The notes: generated by a model from the letters alone, not told the origin. A DNA stretch of 64,000 bases from Cololabis saira (GCF_033807715.1 NC_084587.1:12165942-12229941); one strand, 5' to 3'. Shown: positions 1-14,290, counted from the first letter of the stretch. Numbers and translations are program-made.

Positions 1-112
1 CTACAACATTAATCTTGAAATTTCGACTTTTTTCTTGAAATTTTGACTTTTTTCTCGACATTTCAACTTTTTTCTCGAAGTGCATAATGAAAAAAATAAT
101 CTTCCCCCAATT
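1..112. repeat. Fragment of the TTTCGACTTTTTTCTC repeat
   Basis: Tandem units of about 20 bp (tttctcgacatttcaactt and variants) end in cgaagtgcataatgaaaaaa. They match the right half of the element at 12600-13314 and part of 17700-17860. The copy is cut by the window edge. Confidence 0.7.
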
Positions 113-715
113 ATACGATTTTTTGCGGCTACAGACATATTTGTTTTTTGTGCTTTTGGTTCAATAAGGCTCTTTCAACATTTTGGGTTGCCGACGCCTG
201 AACTAGAACAGAGGTACTTTTGTGAGTTTTGACTCAGAGGCGCCCCCTACAGGTTTGGACGTTAAGTGTCGCTTTTACATTACTTTTTTTTGCTTTCATT
301 CTTGCTTTTATTTTCTTCGTTATTCCCACAAGTCTCTCAGTCATGATGAATGGGACATTGATCAAAAATCCATGACGATAACATCTAAAGCTGTATTTTA
401 ACATGAGTTTTTCTGTGGCAGCAGCCTGCCGTCAAGCGTTTCCTGTTCCCGTCCCCGGTCCTGTGATTACCTCGAATTGTTTCACGTCTGCTAACGAGAT
501 CAATGCCTCGGCTTCTTCTCTTCCAGCCGACCTTCGCGCTAACCAGGTCTCCTTTAAGTGCGATAATGAATTTACTTCACCGGCCCACCTGAAGTCTCCC
601 GAGGCCGTTTCACGTCTCCCAGCTCGCTGTTTGGTATCGACGGATCTTTTAGCCTGCTCTTTCTCTTTTCCTCCTCGCCGCCTGTCCCTCTTCCAGCGCC
701 GCTCGGCGAGCAGCG
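113..715. other. Intron, no recognisable feature
   Basis: Unique-looking intronic sequence. The open frame at 403-876 runs into a hAT element and resembles no protein I know. No splice-bounded grin2b coding segment is visible. Confidence 0.5.
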
Positions 716-1409
716 TAGGGTTGCCACCTTTCAGAAATAAAAATAAGGGACACCCCAATTTCAGCAGCGCAGGCGCCAAAAAAAGGGACATCCCCAAAAC
801 TTCTAAAATGCATAGAAATGTATTTATTTCATATGAAAAAACTAAACGCTTTGATTTAAAGTTTAAAGTGCTTTAATAGCATTGAACTGAAATATCCTCC
901 TATGCTACGTATGTCCACATCAGCCCAGATGTAGAATAAAGCCTTCAGGTGAAGAATATGGTGTAAAAGTTAATTTATTTCAATAAAATCAACTTAAAAG
1001 GTGAAACTAATACATGTTTTTTTTATATATTATATATAACAAATATATTATATATATTATATATTATTTGTTATAATTTTGATGATTGAATTGTTTATTG
1101 ATTTCATAATATATTCAAATTTTTTGAGATTTTTTGGGGGTTTTCATAAACTGTGAGCCATAATCACCAAAATGATAACAAATAAAGGCTTGAAATATCT
1201 CACTTTGCATGTAGTGGGAAATAAATTTAAGTTAAATTTACTACGAATTAAGTTTTGCAATATATTCAAATTTTCAGACCTTCACCTGTATATTATGACA
1301 TCAATAAATAAGAGCATAATATGTGTCTGTATTGGTTCAATACGGAACGCAACTTTTAATTCCCAATTACGGAACAATTCCGTATTTCAAGAGACGGGTG
1401 GCAAGCCTA
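716..1409. mobile_element. hAT-type non-autonomous element (TAGGGTTGCCACC family), copy 1
   Basis: Termini TAGGGTTGCCACC and GGTGGCAAGCCTA are inverted repeats. The element is flanked by an exact 8-bp target duplication GAGCAGCG (708-715 and 1410-1417), the size typical of hAT transposition. The interior is AT-rich and has no transposase. Two relatives lie at 35227 and 36309. Confidence 0.88.
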
Positions 1410-2498
1410 GAGCAGCGGTTAAACAGCCAGAGAGACGTTGCAGGATTTCTCTCTCCGCTCTTTATATGCAGAGGAGCATCAGCGCAGCTTATTGTGACGG
1501 CTGCTCGCTCGCAGGAGCTCGATCTCATAAACAAACACTGGGAATAAACAGCTCATTGTGCGAAGAGGAAACACAGAGAGCCGTTTGTCCTTGGTCTGGC
1601 GGCTGCAGCGCCGGCTAGCCGTGCCAAAGCTGCGGCCGTGCGGCTCCACAGCTGGTCCTCCACGCATCTGCTGCGAGCCAGAGACAGCCAACCGACTGAT
1701 GACGCAGCTCGGCTCGGAGTGTTATTCTTAGACCGTCACTACCGTATGATTTGGACGACGGCTAATACACATGTATCAGGCTCTGAGGGGTTCAACTATT
1801 AAATTACAAACTGTTGGGCGGCTCATTATTTCACGTTTCAGTGTGAAAAGCCTTGGCTGCACCCTCGACGTCTGCATCTATTTCCATCATTAATTAGTCA
1901 CCCGCCGACTCGCTTTAGTAATCACTCGGCCTAAAGAAGAACAAACACATTTAAAACGACCATTTCACAGCTTTCCGTGTGTCCGCCTGAACAAGCTAGA
2001 TCCACTTTGATTTAAAAGATTCATAAAAATCAGGCGTTTATTGTTTAAGACTTGCAGACTTAAGTAAAGTACCTCGATTTTCAGGGTCTCATTTTTCAGT
2101 TCAGTCCCTCGCAGATAAACGGTCCGGCGTTGGTATCAGGCATCGAGTTGGCATTTAAGACGTTGGCATAGAAGTCTCAGTGCGAGTGAAGGAGTTTGTC
2201 ATCAGGCTGAAAAATAACAACATAAATCTCCAAGAGAGAATGTAAAAACAGTCGGTGGTCATTCTAGATAAGACAGAAAAATCCAGTGAGCTCAAGATCA
2301 TGGAAAGATTTAGAGGACGACAGGAGACAAATAACATGGGTGATCTCAAAATCATGTCCTCGGTAAACTCCTTCACAAGTCGAGAAGATGGACACGTCAT
2401 CAAGGTCTCCAAGCAAGAAGAGTGTTCACAGACAAATGTTTCACACCTGAGAGGATGGAGCTTCACTGTACAGGTGGATGAAGACCCAAGACTTGTTG
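1410..2498. other. Intron; possible decayed coding stretch at 2162-2516
   Basis: No repeat ends are visible in 1410-2161. From 2162 one frame reads through most of 2162-2516 with a single stop near 2240, giving a charged Lys/Glu-rich peptide. I do not recognise it. It is not part of grin2b. Confidence 0.3.
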
Positions 2499-4061
2499 AA
2501 GAGAAAAGTTCTCCAACGCTAGGGCGTCTCCGGTTTTCCCGGGGGGGGGCTGGGCCGTGGGCGTGGGGGTCCCGCTCGGAGGGCCCGGCCCTGCCTGGCT
2601 GGGGGGTGGCTGTCTGCGCTGGGGGGGCATTGCTGCCTTGGTGCTCCGTCGCTGGGCGGGGGCCGAGTGCCCCTGCGGATGTGGGGACTCCGTGACCTTT
2701 GGGGTGTCCGCCGGGGTGGCCCCGGGGGGGTGGGGCCGGGTCCGGGGATCGGGCCTCCCCTGACCGGGGGGTGCACCATTCCCAGGTGTCTATGTCTTAT
2801 GTTGTCGGTATGAATGGGGGGATGTTGGACCGGTTCCCCCTCCGTCTGGGGGCTCCGGGGGCGCCCGTGGAGGTACGGTGGGGCCCTGTCAATTGGATGG
2901 CCGGTGGGGAAGCGTGGGCGTCCTTCCAGGGCCGGCTCAGCTGGTCCTGCCTCCTGGCTCTGCTCTCCCTCCTTCCCCCCCTACACGATGCATACGCACA
3001 TAGGCGATGGGGCGGGGGGGTTCGGGTCGTGGGGGGAATTGTCCCGTGTGGCCCGGCACTCCCCGCCTCACGGTTTTAACAGCACTGTAGACACTGCACA
3101 TTCAACACTTAATAAATACATTTGACAAGGACATTTAGTTCGGGAGGGGGGGGTCGGTGTCAAATTGATACCTTGTCCTCCCTGTTTTTATGGCATTAGT
3201 CACATGCACTCAACACCAGGGTTGGGAGGGGGTCCCACATCACCCGCGCTCCCTCGCCGGCCCGGGCCTGGCGGGGCTCGCCGTGCAGCCTGGGGTGCCT
3301 TCTGGCGGTGCTGGACCCCCCCGGGGAGGGGGGGGGTCCAGCATCTGTGCATCTGTGTCGGTGAGAATGCGGTATGGAAGGGTCCTGCCATGGAGGATTT
3401 GGGCCTCCATTGGCAGGACAACAAAATTTAATAATTTATTAATATTATGTCATACAAAGATGGTTATTAATATTATTATTATTATTTTATTATTACTATT
3501 ATTATTATGTATAGTATATCTTATTATTAGTATAGGTATCGGATAGGTGAATGGATGAATGAATGGGATGCCTGGGTCTGGGGCCCTCCGTTGTCGGGCC
3601 TGCGCGGGTGTCGCCCTGTTGGGGGGTTCCCTCTCTCCGGCCCCGTCTCCGGTCCCCCCCGCTGCCTCTGAGGCGGGGCGCCCCTCTGGTCTTGGAGGGC
3701 CACTTTCCTGGGGGCGGGTGCTCCTGCCCGCGTCGGCGGCTGGGGCGGCTCTGTCTCTCCGGGCAGGCTGGCCCCTCGCCGGGTGGGGGTCGTTGGCCTG
3801 GAGGGTGAGGGCCTCCTGGCCACGTGTCCGGCCCGCGGGCCCCCTCGGCCGCCACCGGGGGGGGGCCTTGCAGGCGGTGGGTTACCTCCTTCCTACCTCT
3901 CCCCTCTGTGGGGTTGCTGGTGGCCTGGGTTCCGGGTTCTTCCTGGTCGGCCCCTGGTCTCGCGGGTGGCGGGGTTGCTCCCCCCCCTCCCCCACTATAG
4001 ATACACTTCAGGTGGAGCTTTGTTTGGTTTATTACTCTTTATTAAGAGAAAAGTTCTCCAA
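2499..4061 (+). mobile_element. 1.5-kb GC-rich retroposon with 18-bp target duplication
   Basis: The 18-bp sequence aagagaaaagttctccaa occurs exactly at 2499-2516 and 4044-4061 and brackets a compositionally foreign block rich in G runs and CCCGG/GGGGG motifs. An AT-rich TTA/ATT microsatellite sits in the middle (3430-3535). The inner right end is tttggtttattactcttt. A long direct duplication without inverted termini points to insertion by target-primed reverse transcription. Several short GC-rich frames are open but show no protein similarity that I recognise. Confidence 0.75.
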
Positions 4062-4454
4062 GGTGAGATTTGTCACCTGATCTGAACCTGGCAGAGCAGC
4101 TGTCCAGTTACTGAAGACGAAAAGGTCGATACACAAGTAGCAACTGAAGATGGCTGCGGCGAAATACTGGAAAAAAGTCTTCAGGGAGGAAAACTCTGAG
4201 TTTTGTGACGTTCCTGGGCTCCAGTTTTCATTTAAATGGGTTTTTATCAAAGGATTAAGAGTTGTGCTTATGTCTACAATTATGTCACTTTATCGTAATA
4301 CTTTGAGCTTCCAAAAGCAGAAACAGTAGACATAGATCAGGTTTTTTGCTCATTTTATTTTAAGTCCATTAGTGTCGTTGGATCTCAGATCATTGAAACA
4401 TTTTGTTCTGCTTCTCAATCTTTGCTTGCTCTTCTGTCTCGTTCTCCTTACCAG
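4062..4454. other. Intron upstream of the S1 exon, nothing recognised
   Basis: Ordinary intronic sequence ending in the pyrimidine-rich acceptor ctcgttctccttaccag. Confidence 0.6.
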
Positions 4455-4626
4455 CAATCAAACGGGGGATTCGGGGATTTACATCAAGCGCTGCTGCAAA
4501 GGTTTCTGTATCGACATCCTGAAGAAGATCGCCAAGAACGTGAAGTTCACATACGACCTCTACCTGGTCACCAACGGCAAACACGGCAAGAAGGTGAACG
4601 GGACGTGGAACGGCATGGTGGGAGAG
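4455..4626 (+). CDS. grin2b: grin2b exon: end of ligand-binding lobe S1
   Basis: This internal exon of the NMDA receptor subunit GluN2B begins after a ccag acceptor and ends at GAG before gtgagg. It enters with one base completing the previous codon and leaves in phase 0; 172 nt. It encodes the S1 stretch around [16 protein letters not shown] and [20 protein letters not shown], which is nearly identical to vertebrate GluN2B. The CC and FC cysteines are conserved in the family. S1 forms half of the glutamate clamshell on the extracellular side. The N-terminal edge (NQTGDSGIY) is the least conserved part. The preceding exons are not in the window. GluN2A is the closest alternative, but the C-terminal tail decides for GluN2B. 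Confidence 0.96.
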
Positions 4627-5017
4627 GTGAGGCCGCAGATACTCTCCGCTGGTCCGCTGGTGCTTCTCCTGCGTGTCCCGTAATTTTCATGAGAAGAGCG
4701 AGGAATGTTGTTCTGACAGGTTTATGCCAACGCCAGAGAGAAACCTCAGCTTTTCTTCATTTGTAAGCAGCTTGAAAATACCCACAGTGACAGCTCGAGC
4801 AGACCTGCTGGCTCACCAGCTGACTGTGGATTTCACAGCTGGCAGAGCAGCAGAACTGGAGACATCGCCGGGCAGCGGCTACTTTACCCATCAGTGGGGT
4901 CGGAAAAGGCACATAAATAAATATATATATTTTATGTATTTATATATTTGTGCGTAAAAATATACATATATATATATGGATATGTGTATATTTATATATA
5001 TATATATATATATATAT
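4627..5017. repeat. Intron start, then (TA)n microsatellite
   Basis: The intron start is unremarkable. From 4918 it turns into imperfect and then perfect TA repeats that run into the hAT element at 5018. Confidence 0.7.
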
Positions 5018-5690
5018 TAGAGGTGGGTGCAATTCATTGATGTGTCGATGCATCGCGATGCGTCACGTGACGATTTGTAATCGATTATGGTCCAATAAAA
5101 AAAATAAAAATTAAGTTATCCTATCCAGATTCCAGACTGAATAAGCAGCGGAATCATTTCATTTTCAAGAATGCACATTTCTTATTGTTCACTTGAAATA
5201 TGGCAGATATGTTTACACTAAATAAATTTGATGGAAGTACATATCTTGTTTACTTGAATTAATGAACTCATTAAATCCAGGGCTTGACCGTTTTCAGTGT
5301 TTTCCGCCAATAGAGGGCGCTCTCATGCAAGTGCAGCTTTCCCTGGTCAAAGTTAAGTAAGTCAAAGAGCAAATGTTTACATAGTAATAAAATAAATTAT
5401 TTTGTGTCTTTGAAAAATACATGTCAAATGTTCAAAAAACCTTGTTATTTACTTAATGAGTGTTGTTAGAGGAGCTGAGTTAATTGATTGGCTATTTATT
5501 TACAAATGTAGCCACAGATGAAGACAAAATCAATCTTGTATGGAAAAAAGCATTAAAAAATCACAATAATCGAAGAATCGTGGCACCAATAATCGAATCG
5601 ACAATCGTTATAATAGAAGAATCGAAGAATCGAAGCTCCAATAATCGAAATCGAATCGAATCGTGATGTACCCTTGTTTGCACACCCCTA
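5018..5690. mobile_element. hAT-type non-autonomous element rich in ATCGA
   Basis: Imperfect inverted ends are TAGAGGTGGGTGCAA and TTGCACACCCCTA. The left end is followed by gatgcatcgcgatgcg and the right end preceded by repeated aatcgaatcg. An 8-bp ATATATAT flanks both sides, which fits a hAT duplication but is weak because both flanks are TA repeats. No transposase. Confidence 0.7.
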
Positions 5691-5744
<54 letters not shown>

Positions 5745-5757
5745 GTGTGTGTGTGTA

Positions 5758-6592
<835 letters not shown>

Positions 6593-7415
6593 ATATATAC
6601 ACACACACATATGAAATTACCTTTCTTTGATTTCCATCCGGGCCAGTATAGTAAACCTATACAGTATTTCCACTGTGTTGTGTTTAATGTGTCACTGGTT
6701 GCTCTAAGCTTCAAGACATGGCGCACGTAAAAATGACAGTATCAAGATTTGCCAAATCTTCAGAAAAACTCTTTTAAATTTGCAGAGATCACACTGAAGT
6801 GAGATAAGCTGATGTGTCGGTTGTTTTAATTTAATTTGACGTGAGCGTATCCCTCCTGTATGTACGTTGATTATAAGAAGCATTTTTAAAATCAGCTTTT
6901 CCTTCGACCCGGCCTGAGGGGACACTGCGATCAGCTCCGTAAAACCTCATGACTCAATCAGGTTCCTATTCAGAGATGGAGAAAGAACACCGAAGAAGGA
7001 AGGGAGAGATTTAAATGAGGGGAAAAGCAGCCGCGGGGAAACGCAAGGCTTCTTTTCTGCACACATTACACATCAGACAGTCGTCACAATGCAGACATCA
7101 TGAATAAACATGATGCCCACCTTAATTGAATTTGACAGATCTTAACAGTGTCTTTAGTCCGCTCCCGATAGCTTGTGCTGCAAAACGTGGAGTGCTTCCT
7201 TAAACAACCAGCTTGTGATTTACATTGAAAGGGGGAAAACTGAGACAACTGGGGCAGAAAACCAAATGAGACTGATAGAATAAGAGACCCCCCCATAGGA
7301 AGTAGAAGTATGGGCTCTGTACGAAACATATGCACTTAACTGATTTTCAGTTTGCACGAGCAAGACTATGATGCTGAACAGAAGAGACATCATCAATGCA
7401 ACTGTGCCTGCCCAT
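6593..7415. other. Intron, no recognisable feature
   Basis: No exon, inverted ends or arrays were seen. Short reverse-strand frames here do not resemble known proteins. Confidence 0.5.
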
Positions 7416-7423
7416 GGACCTCT

Positions 7424-8530
7424 ATGGGCAGAAATATGTGCCACTAGAAACTGAATTTGAATCATTTATATTTGAATTTGAATTGCTCAACTTGAATAAT
7501 TGCAATAAAAAACTGAATCTGAGAAACTTTTCTACAAAATGGCAAGATATAAATCTACACTTTTTACACAGAATGGAGAAAACACAATAGGTTTCGAAAT
7601 ATCTAGCTCCCATTGGTTGTTTATATCGTTGAAAGAAATAGTAGGTTATAGTAGGCTACGTGAAAAGGAGTTCTTTGTATCTGCACTCGATTGCTGTTCC
7701 TCCAGAAGACCCGGATGTCTGGCACAGTAAAATTGAAATTGAATTGCAAGAACTGAATTTGAATTGTGAGAACTGAATGTAGATTCAGTTTTTCAATGCA
7801 ATGATTCAAATTAAACAATACAAATTCAAATGATGTGGTTCAGATTCAGTTTTAATGCAATTATTAGGGATGGGCGGTATGGACAAAAAAATTTATCACG
7901 ATAATTTCTGGCATTTATCCCGATAACGATAAAAATGACGATAAAAAAAATACTAATTCAACTCCACCTTTTCAACATCATCTCATCATCATTTCTTTCT
8001 TTCTTTCTTTCTTTCTTTTTTTCTTTCTTTCTGGCTCATTTCTTTCTTTCTTTCTTTCTTTCTTTCAGGCTCATTTCTTGCTTTCTGGCTCATTTCTTGC
8101 TTTCTGGCTCATTTCTTTCTTTCTTTCTTTCTTTCTTTTTTTCTTTCTTTCCGGCTCATTTCTTTCTTTCTTTCTTTCTTTCTGGCTCATTTCTTTCTTT
8201 CTTTCTTTCTGGCTCATTTCTTTCTTTCTGGCTCATTTCTTTCTTTTTTTCCTTTCTGGCTCGTTTCTTTCTTTTTTTCTTTCTGGCTCATTTCTTTCTT
8301 TTTTCCTTTCTGGCTCATTTCTTTCTTTTTTTCTTTCTGGCTCATTTCTTTCTTTCTTCCTTTATCGTTTTTACCGCGAGATGCCAATTTCTTACCATGG
8401 GGACTTTTTTTGACGGTATATCGTGAACGGTAAAATATCACCCATTCCTAGCAATTATTCAAGTTGAGCAATTAAAATTCAAATATAAATTATTCAAATT
8501 CAGTTTCTAGTGGCACATATTTCTGCCCAT
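7424..8530. mobile_element. Older hAT-type element, host of a nested hAT
   Basis: Inverted ends ATGGGCAGAAATATGTGCC and GGCACATATTTCTGCCCAT are flanked by GGACCTCT/GGACCTCC (7 of 8). The interior is rich in gaatttgaatt. A younger hAT copy is inserted at 7865-8450. Net length without it is about 510 bp. Confidence 0.8.
7865..8450. mobile_element. hAT-type element (TAGGGATGGGCGGTAT) with TTTC array, nested
   Basis: The exact 8-bp duplication GCAATTAT occurs at 7857-7864 and 8451-8458. The ends TAGGGATGGGCGGTAT and AATATCACCCATTCCTA are imperfect inverted repeats. Inside, (TTTC)n is punctuated by repeated ttctggctcatttc units (about 7995-8360). The related copy at 48851 carries a GGAA array at the corresponding place. 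Confidence 0.9.
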
Positions 8531-8538
8531 GGACCTCC

Positions 8539-10568
8539 CAGTCTGGGCGGAGCCTACATTATTCTGCACCGAGACATGTTTTTGGAAAATGCCAAGGATT
8601 TAAGACACTTGTCCCAGCAAATTCAGATTGTGCCAAAGCCCAAAACCCAACCGCTCCATCTGAGACTCTACAGGCCTCAATTAGAATAATAAATGTTCAA
8701 GTTCATGACCACCCATCCAGCCTGCTGGCTTTGACCGCTCATCTGGCGCCAGGTCGGGTAGCCAACGGTCTGAGAAAAGATCGCCAGATCTCCCAGGAGC
8801 CAATTGAGTGATGTAATCTCCCCCATTCATGACAGGCTCCCCTGGACAAACTTCTCTACAAGTTTTCAAATGAATTAGATGACTTTGGGAACAATGTCCT
8901 TGGACAGGGGAGACCAGCGTGGAGAGGTTTGGTCATAAAGCAAAAATAGTGAAAGCTAAACACTTACATCCACCACACATGCCACATACTATCCTGTGTG
9001 AGTGATACTCAACAGCCATTGGCTCGTCTGCCTTTGAGGACAGGTTTGATTAAGCTGCAGCTGCAAGTCTAACAAAGTCATGATACTTTTCTGGGTATTT
9101 TTTTCTATCAAGTGTTGAGGAATTTATCAAAACCAGTTCAGAAGTCCGCTCGTGGTATAGAGAGTTTTTAATCAGTAAGCCGGCGGTCGACATGACCAGC
9201 ACAGATCGAGTCTGTATTTGGTGTGTCGACCCAGATGGGTTCAGTCAAAGGGTTTTTATACAAAAGTTACAGGAATAAACCAGCCCAGTGAGAGCCAGTC
9301 AGATGTGTGAATCCTTTAGCTTTGGGACCACCCCTGAGGGATCAGGAAGTCCGTATATGGTCTTTGTCTCTGTGGGGGCTGGAAGTCTCGGCACTCCCCT
9401 GGTGCCTGTCCCAGCAGGGAAACAAGACGCAGGGACTGGAATGACAATGCCTAGGGACATTGAATGAGACAATGCGCTGCCGGCAAGGTGTCGTAGTGTC
9501 CCTGCAGGGGGACCAAATGGTCAAAATGCTTCATCACAAGCATGGTGGATCTGTACTAAAGAATTTATGAGGGAAATTTGACTGAAACTGGGTCGTACAA
9601 CAGGACAGGACTCTCCAAGAACACCAGCGAATATACAACGGAATATCAGACGGAAGAACAGAATCCAACGATGTTGCGACAGTACATTTGTCCAGACTAC
9701 AGATCCATTAAAATCTGACGAAACGTTAAGAGAAGTTGGATAAACAAATACCAGCGAGTGACAAAGAACTGAAGCTAGCACTTAGTTTTCACGCTCTCCT
9801 TCTTCAGTTTGACTTTGTCTCTATTAAATATATAATTCATAATGTAATATGTGTGTTTTGGGTCATCTCTTGTTGTGTTTTCCCAGCTTGAAGCAGTGTT
9901 ACCAATTTAGCGACTTTGTCGCTATATTTATCAAGGTTTTTTTTTTGTTTTGTTTTCTCAAAAAAGTTCCAAGACACAAATCTCGCAACTTTTCCACGTG
10001 GTATCCGAGACTTTTGCAGACTGGCAGAAAAGCGTGCATCGTTTTAACTCTTCTCAATGAGCAGCTGGTGCTACCGTTGGCCCCGCCCCCTTCCCTAAGC
10101 ACTCACAGGTGTCCTGATATGTAAACCTTTTTAATGATTATATGTTGTACCCTTTTTGTTTTGTTTTGTTTTGGGTTTTTTTTTGAACAAATTGACTTTA
10201 CCAGTATACCACCTACCCCGTTATAGCTGGGAGGGAATTCATGAAAATCGTGCACTTGGTGACAAGTTTTTGATATTTGGTATGGTGGTAGGTATGGATT
10301 TAAAGTTTTCTAAAACCACCACAAACAAATTGGGACGGCCCCCTAGTGTCCGGTTTGCAGAAAATTCAAAATGAATCAATAAGCAAGGCAATAGAGGCAG
10401 CATTGTAGGTGTTGAGTGAGTTTAAATATGCACAGCTGATGTTTTTTGTGTGCTATTTGAATAAAATCCTATTCATTCACTGTGACTTAGTTCTGAGGTT
10501 CTGTTCATCCTAAGCCTGAATGAAGGCCACTGTGCTCACCCAATGAGATTGACACTACAGTGATAGTG
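8539..10568. other. Intron with unclassified repeats
   Basis: No genes. 8985-9110 is similar in direct orientation to 11838-11945 (gatactcaa and then gcaagtctaacaaa motifs). 10182-10350 is inverted relative to 11510-11660. 9120-9780 has the look of a decayed retroelement, but I could not define termini. Confidence 0.45.
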
Positions 10569-10576
10569 ACCTGTCC

Positions 10577-11239
10577 CACGGCCGCCGATAGGGGGGGACA
10601 AACGGGTCTGTTGTCCCGGTCCCAGGGTAGGGGGGGGCCCAGAACTGAAGGAAAAAAAAAAAAAAAAAAAAAATGTAATTCTCATTAAATTATGGAATCA
10701 TTTTTCAAAATGTTTCAAAATATGCCTATTTGTGGAAAAAAAATATGTAGTATTTGAGTTACATAAAAGCTTGTTATTTGTTTTCTTCCTAATTGTCCTT
10801 GTGGTCAAGAACCCCCAACACAAAAATGGTTTGGCCGCTGATCAAAATTTGACGTTATCATTTAATTCAACCATTAGAATGGTCAAAATGTCCGATCAGT
10901 ACAAGTCCGGTGCTTAGAAAAGAAGAGAAAAGAGAAGAATAGAAGAAGAAAATAGAGGCCTCAGAGATTCTCTACACAAATATTTTAAAAAGGGGGTGAC
11001 GGTGAAGCTGGAATTAATAAAGTCAGCGTAGAGCAAGGTAAGAAACAGCGCAGCCAACGTTTACCAACCTTGTAACTTAACCTAACTGGCTAGCTCTAAT
11101 GTTAACGTCCATTAGCTTGTATAAAAACCTGAAGAGCAGAGGGAGAGGAGAGGAAGAGGGAGAAGGAGAGATCCGTGCGCAGGGGGGCCCATCTTAGATT
11201 ATTTTGTCTCGGGCCCCGGCAGGACTGTCAGCTGCCCTG
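10577..11239. mobile_element. hAT-type element (CACGGCCGCCGAT)
   Basis: The 8-bp duplication ACCTGTCC is exact at 10569-10576 and 11240-11247. Ends CACGGCCGCCGATAG and CTGTCAGCTGCCCTG are imperfect inverted repeats. It contains a poly-A run (10651-10673) and an AG-rich block; no transposase. Confidence 0.85.
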
Positions 11240-12331
<1,092 letters not shown>

Positions 12332-12599
12332 TGAAAACACAACAGAGTTTTCTTAATGCCCGTATAAATGCTCGGTCACAGGCAGAGAAACAGGACCGTT
12401 TTCACAAAGCTATTGTTTAATTATTCTCTTTGGACGACGTAAGTCCTTAAAGTAAAAAGACTGCCCATCTAAAAATAGGCCTATTGTACGTACATTTAGT
12501 CAAATATTTTTATCTTAAAACATTTCTTCAATAATTTTCTTGAAAAAAGGAATTACTTTACATTCTTAGAAATTAGTTTTTGCAGTTTAGTCCTGATAG

Positions 12600-13314
12600 T
12601 ATGGAAGAGTATTAGGGCCATGCAACAGAAAAAATATTTGATTTGATTTTTTATTGTGCACTTCAAGAAAAAAGTTGTGATGTTGATAAAAAAGTCAAAA
12701 TGTCAAGAAAAAAGTCGTGTTGTTGAGAAAAAAGTCAAAATGTCAAGATTATTGTTGAAATACAATTTTGAGAAAAAAGTCGAAATTTCGTGAATAAAGT
12801 CGAAATTTCGCCTTTTTTCTCAACATTTCAACTTTACTCACGAAATTTTGACTTTTTTCTCAACATTTCGACTTTTTTCTCAACATTTCGACTTTTTTCT
12901 GAAAATTGTACTTCAACATTAATCTCGACTTTTCGACTTTTTTCTCAACATTTCGACTTTTTTCTCGACATTTCAACTTTTTTCTTGAAGTTAAACTTCA
13001 ACAATATTCCCAACATTTCGACTTTTTTCTCAACATTTCGACTTTGTTCTCGACATTTCGACTTTTTTCTCAACATTTCGACTTTTTTCTCATCATTTCG
13101 ACTTTTTTCTCAGATTAAACTTCAGCAATATTCTCGACATTTCGACTTTTTTCTCAACATTTCGACTTTTTTCTCGAAATTTTACTTCAACATTAATCTC
13201 GACTTTTTTCTCGACATTTCGACTTTTTTCTCGAAGTGCATAATGAAAAAAAAAATCTTCCTCTAAAATATTATTTTATTTTTTTCTCCTGCCTGGCCCT
13301 AATACTCTTCCATA
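12600..13314. mobile_element. Palindromic element, AGTATTAGGGCCA family
   Basis: Ends TATGGAAGAGTATTAGGGCC and GGCCCTAATACTCTTCCATA are perfect inverted repeats. The arms are tandem gagaaaaaagtcgaaatgtc units and their complement. The Phe-Ser-Thr-rich frames 12790-13266 come from this array. The target duplication was not resolved. Confidence 0.82.
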
Positions 13315-13489
13315 CGATAGTGAAGCACGTAGGTGGGAGTGTAACGTCATGGGGTGGAAAAGTGGACATAAGTTGTCCGTTTCCAGGAATTTAGTCTTAT
13401 CTAAGGTACCTCTAGATTAACTTTGATACCATCATCCCTCCAAACAGTTTTTGTTTACTGGAAAAAGATAAAGAAACATATTCAAGCCA

Positions 13490-14290
13490 ATTCAGTTCAT
13501 CTTTATTTATATTGCATCAAATCATGACAAATCTCAAGGCAAATCAGCAATACAGTTTAACTAATTTCAAATTAGTCTAGTCAATACAAAGCCAGTAAAA
13601 TAACAACTATTGCTTCACTAAGGAAGCCAACAGATTGCATCAAATCTTTGCTTCAATACAATCCCCGGTCCTGAGCAAGCACCAGGCGACTGTGGGAAGG
13701 AAAAACTCCCCGTCAACGGGAAGAAACCCTGGTAGACTCAGGAAAGGCATTCAATCGCTCTCGACTGATTTCAGGTAGAGAGGGCAGGAAAGAAGAGAGA
13801 ACAGGAACAACAACAGATCAGATTAATAATAACAATAGTGTCATTAATAGAGTTGACATAGTTACAGAGAGGTGCATCATGGGAGGTCTAGGCCTATAGC
13901 GGCATAACTAAGGAATGTTTCATGACACCTGACCCATCTTTACCTATGAACTTTATCAAATAGGATGAGCTGGAGGTTTTTTTTAGAGAATTTCTAGGAC
14001 AACCCAATAATAAAGAACGACAAAAATTAAATCTTGAAGTCACAAATGAATGGATCCGTTTATTTTTGTCACTCTGAGACAGGATGTTACCACTTTTAGC
14101 AATATTACGAAGGTGAAAAAAGGTTTTATATGTGAATGAAAGGACGTATTCTGGTTCCAAAATAACTCCCAGGTTGGCAGCTATAGTACTGGAGGACAAG
14201 GTAATAGCATCTAGAGTAACTACATAGTTAGACAATATGTCCCTGAAGTGCTCAGGTCTAAATACATTAAGGAATTTGGCTGGAGAAAGA
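13490..14290 (-). repeat. Teleost-type interspersed repeat, family not assigned
   Basis: It begins with ttcatctttatttatattgc and contains cccggtcctgagcaagc and gggaagaaaccctgg, a phrase I recognise from dispersed fish repeats, and then cctatagcggcataacta. The orientation appears reversed. No coding capacity. Confidence 0.5.

Noticed and set aside
2519..4085. Several overlapping Gly/Pro/Arg-rich frames in the GC-rich block
   Set aside because: Overlapping frames on both strands in very GC-rich DNA lack stops by composition. No conserved motif was seen.
12790..13266. Phe-Ser-Thr-rich 158-codon frame
   Set aside because: It lies wholly within the tandem arms of the palindromic element at 12600-13314.
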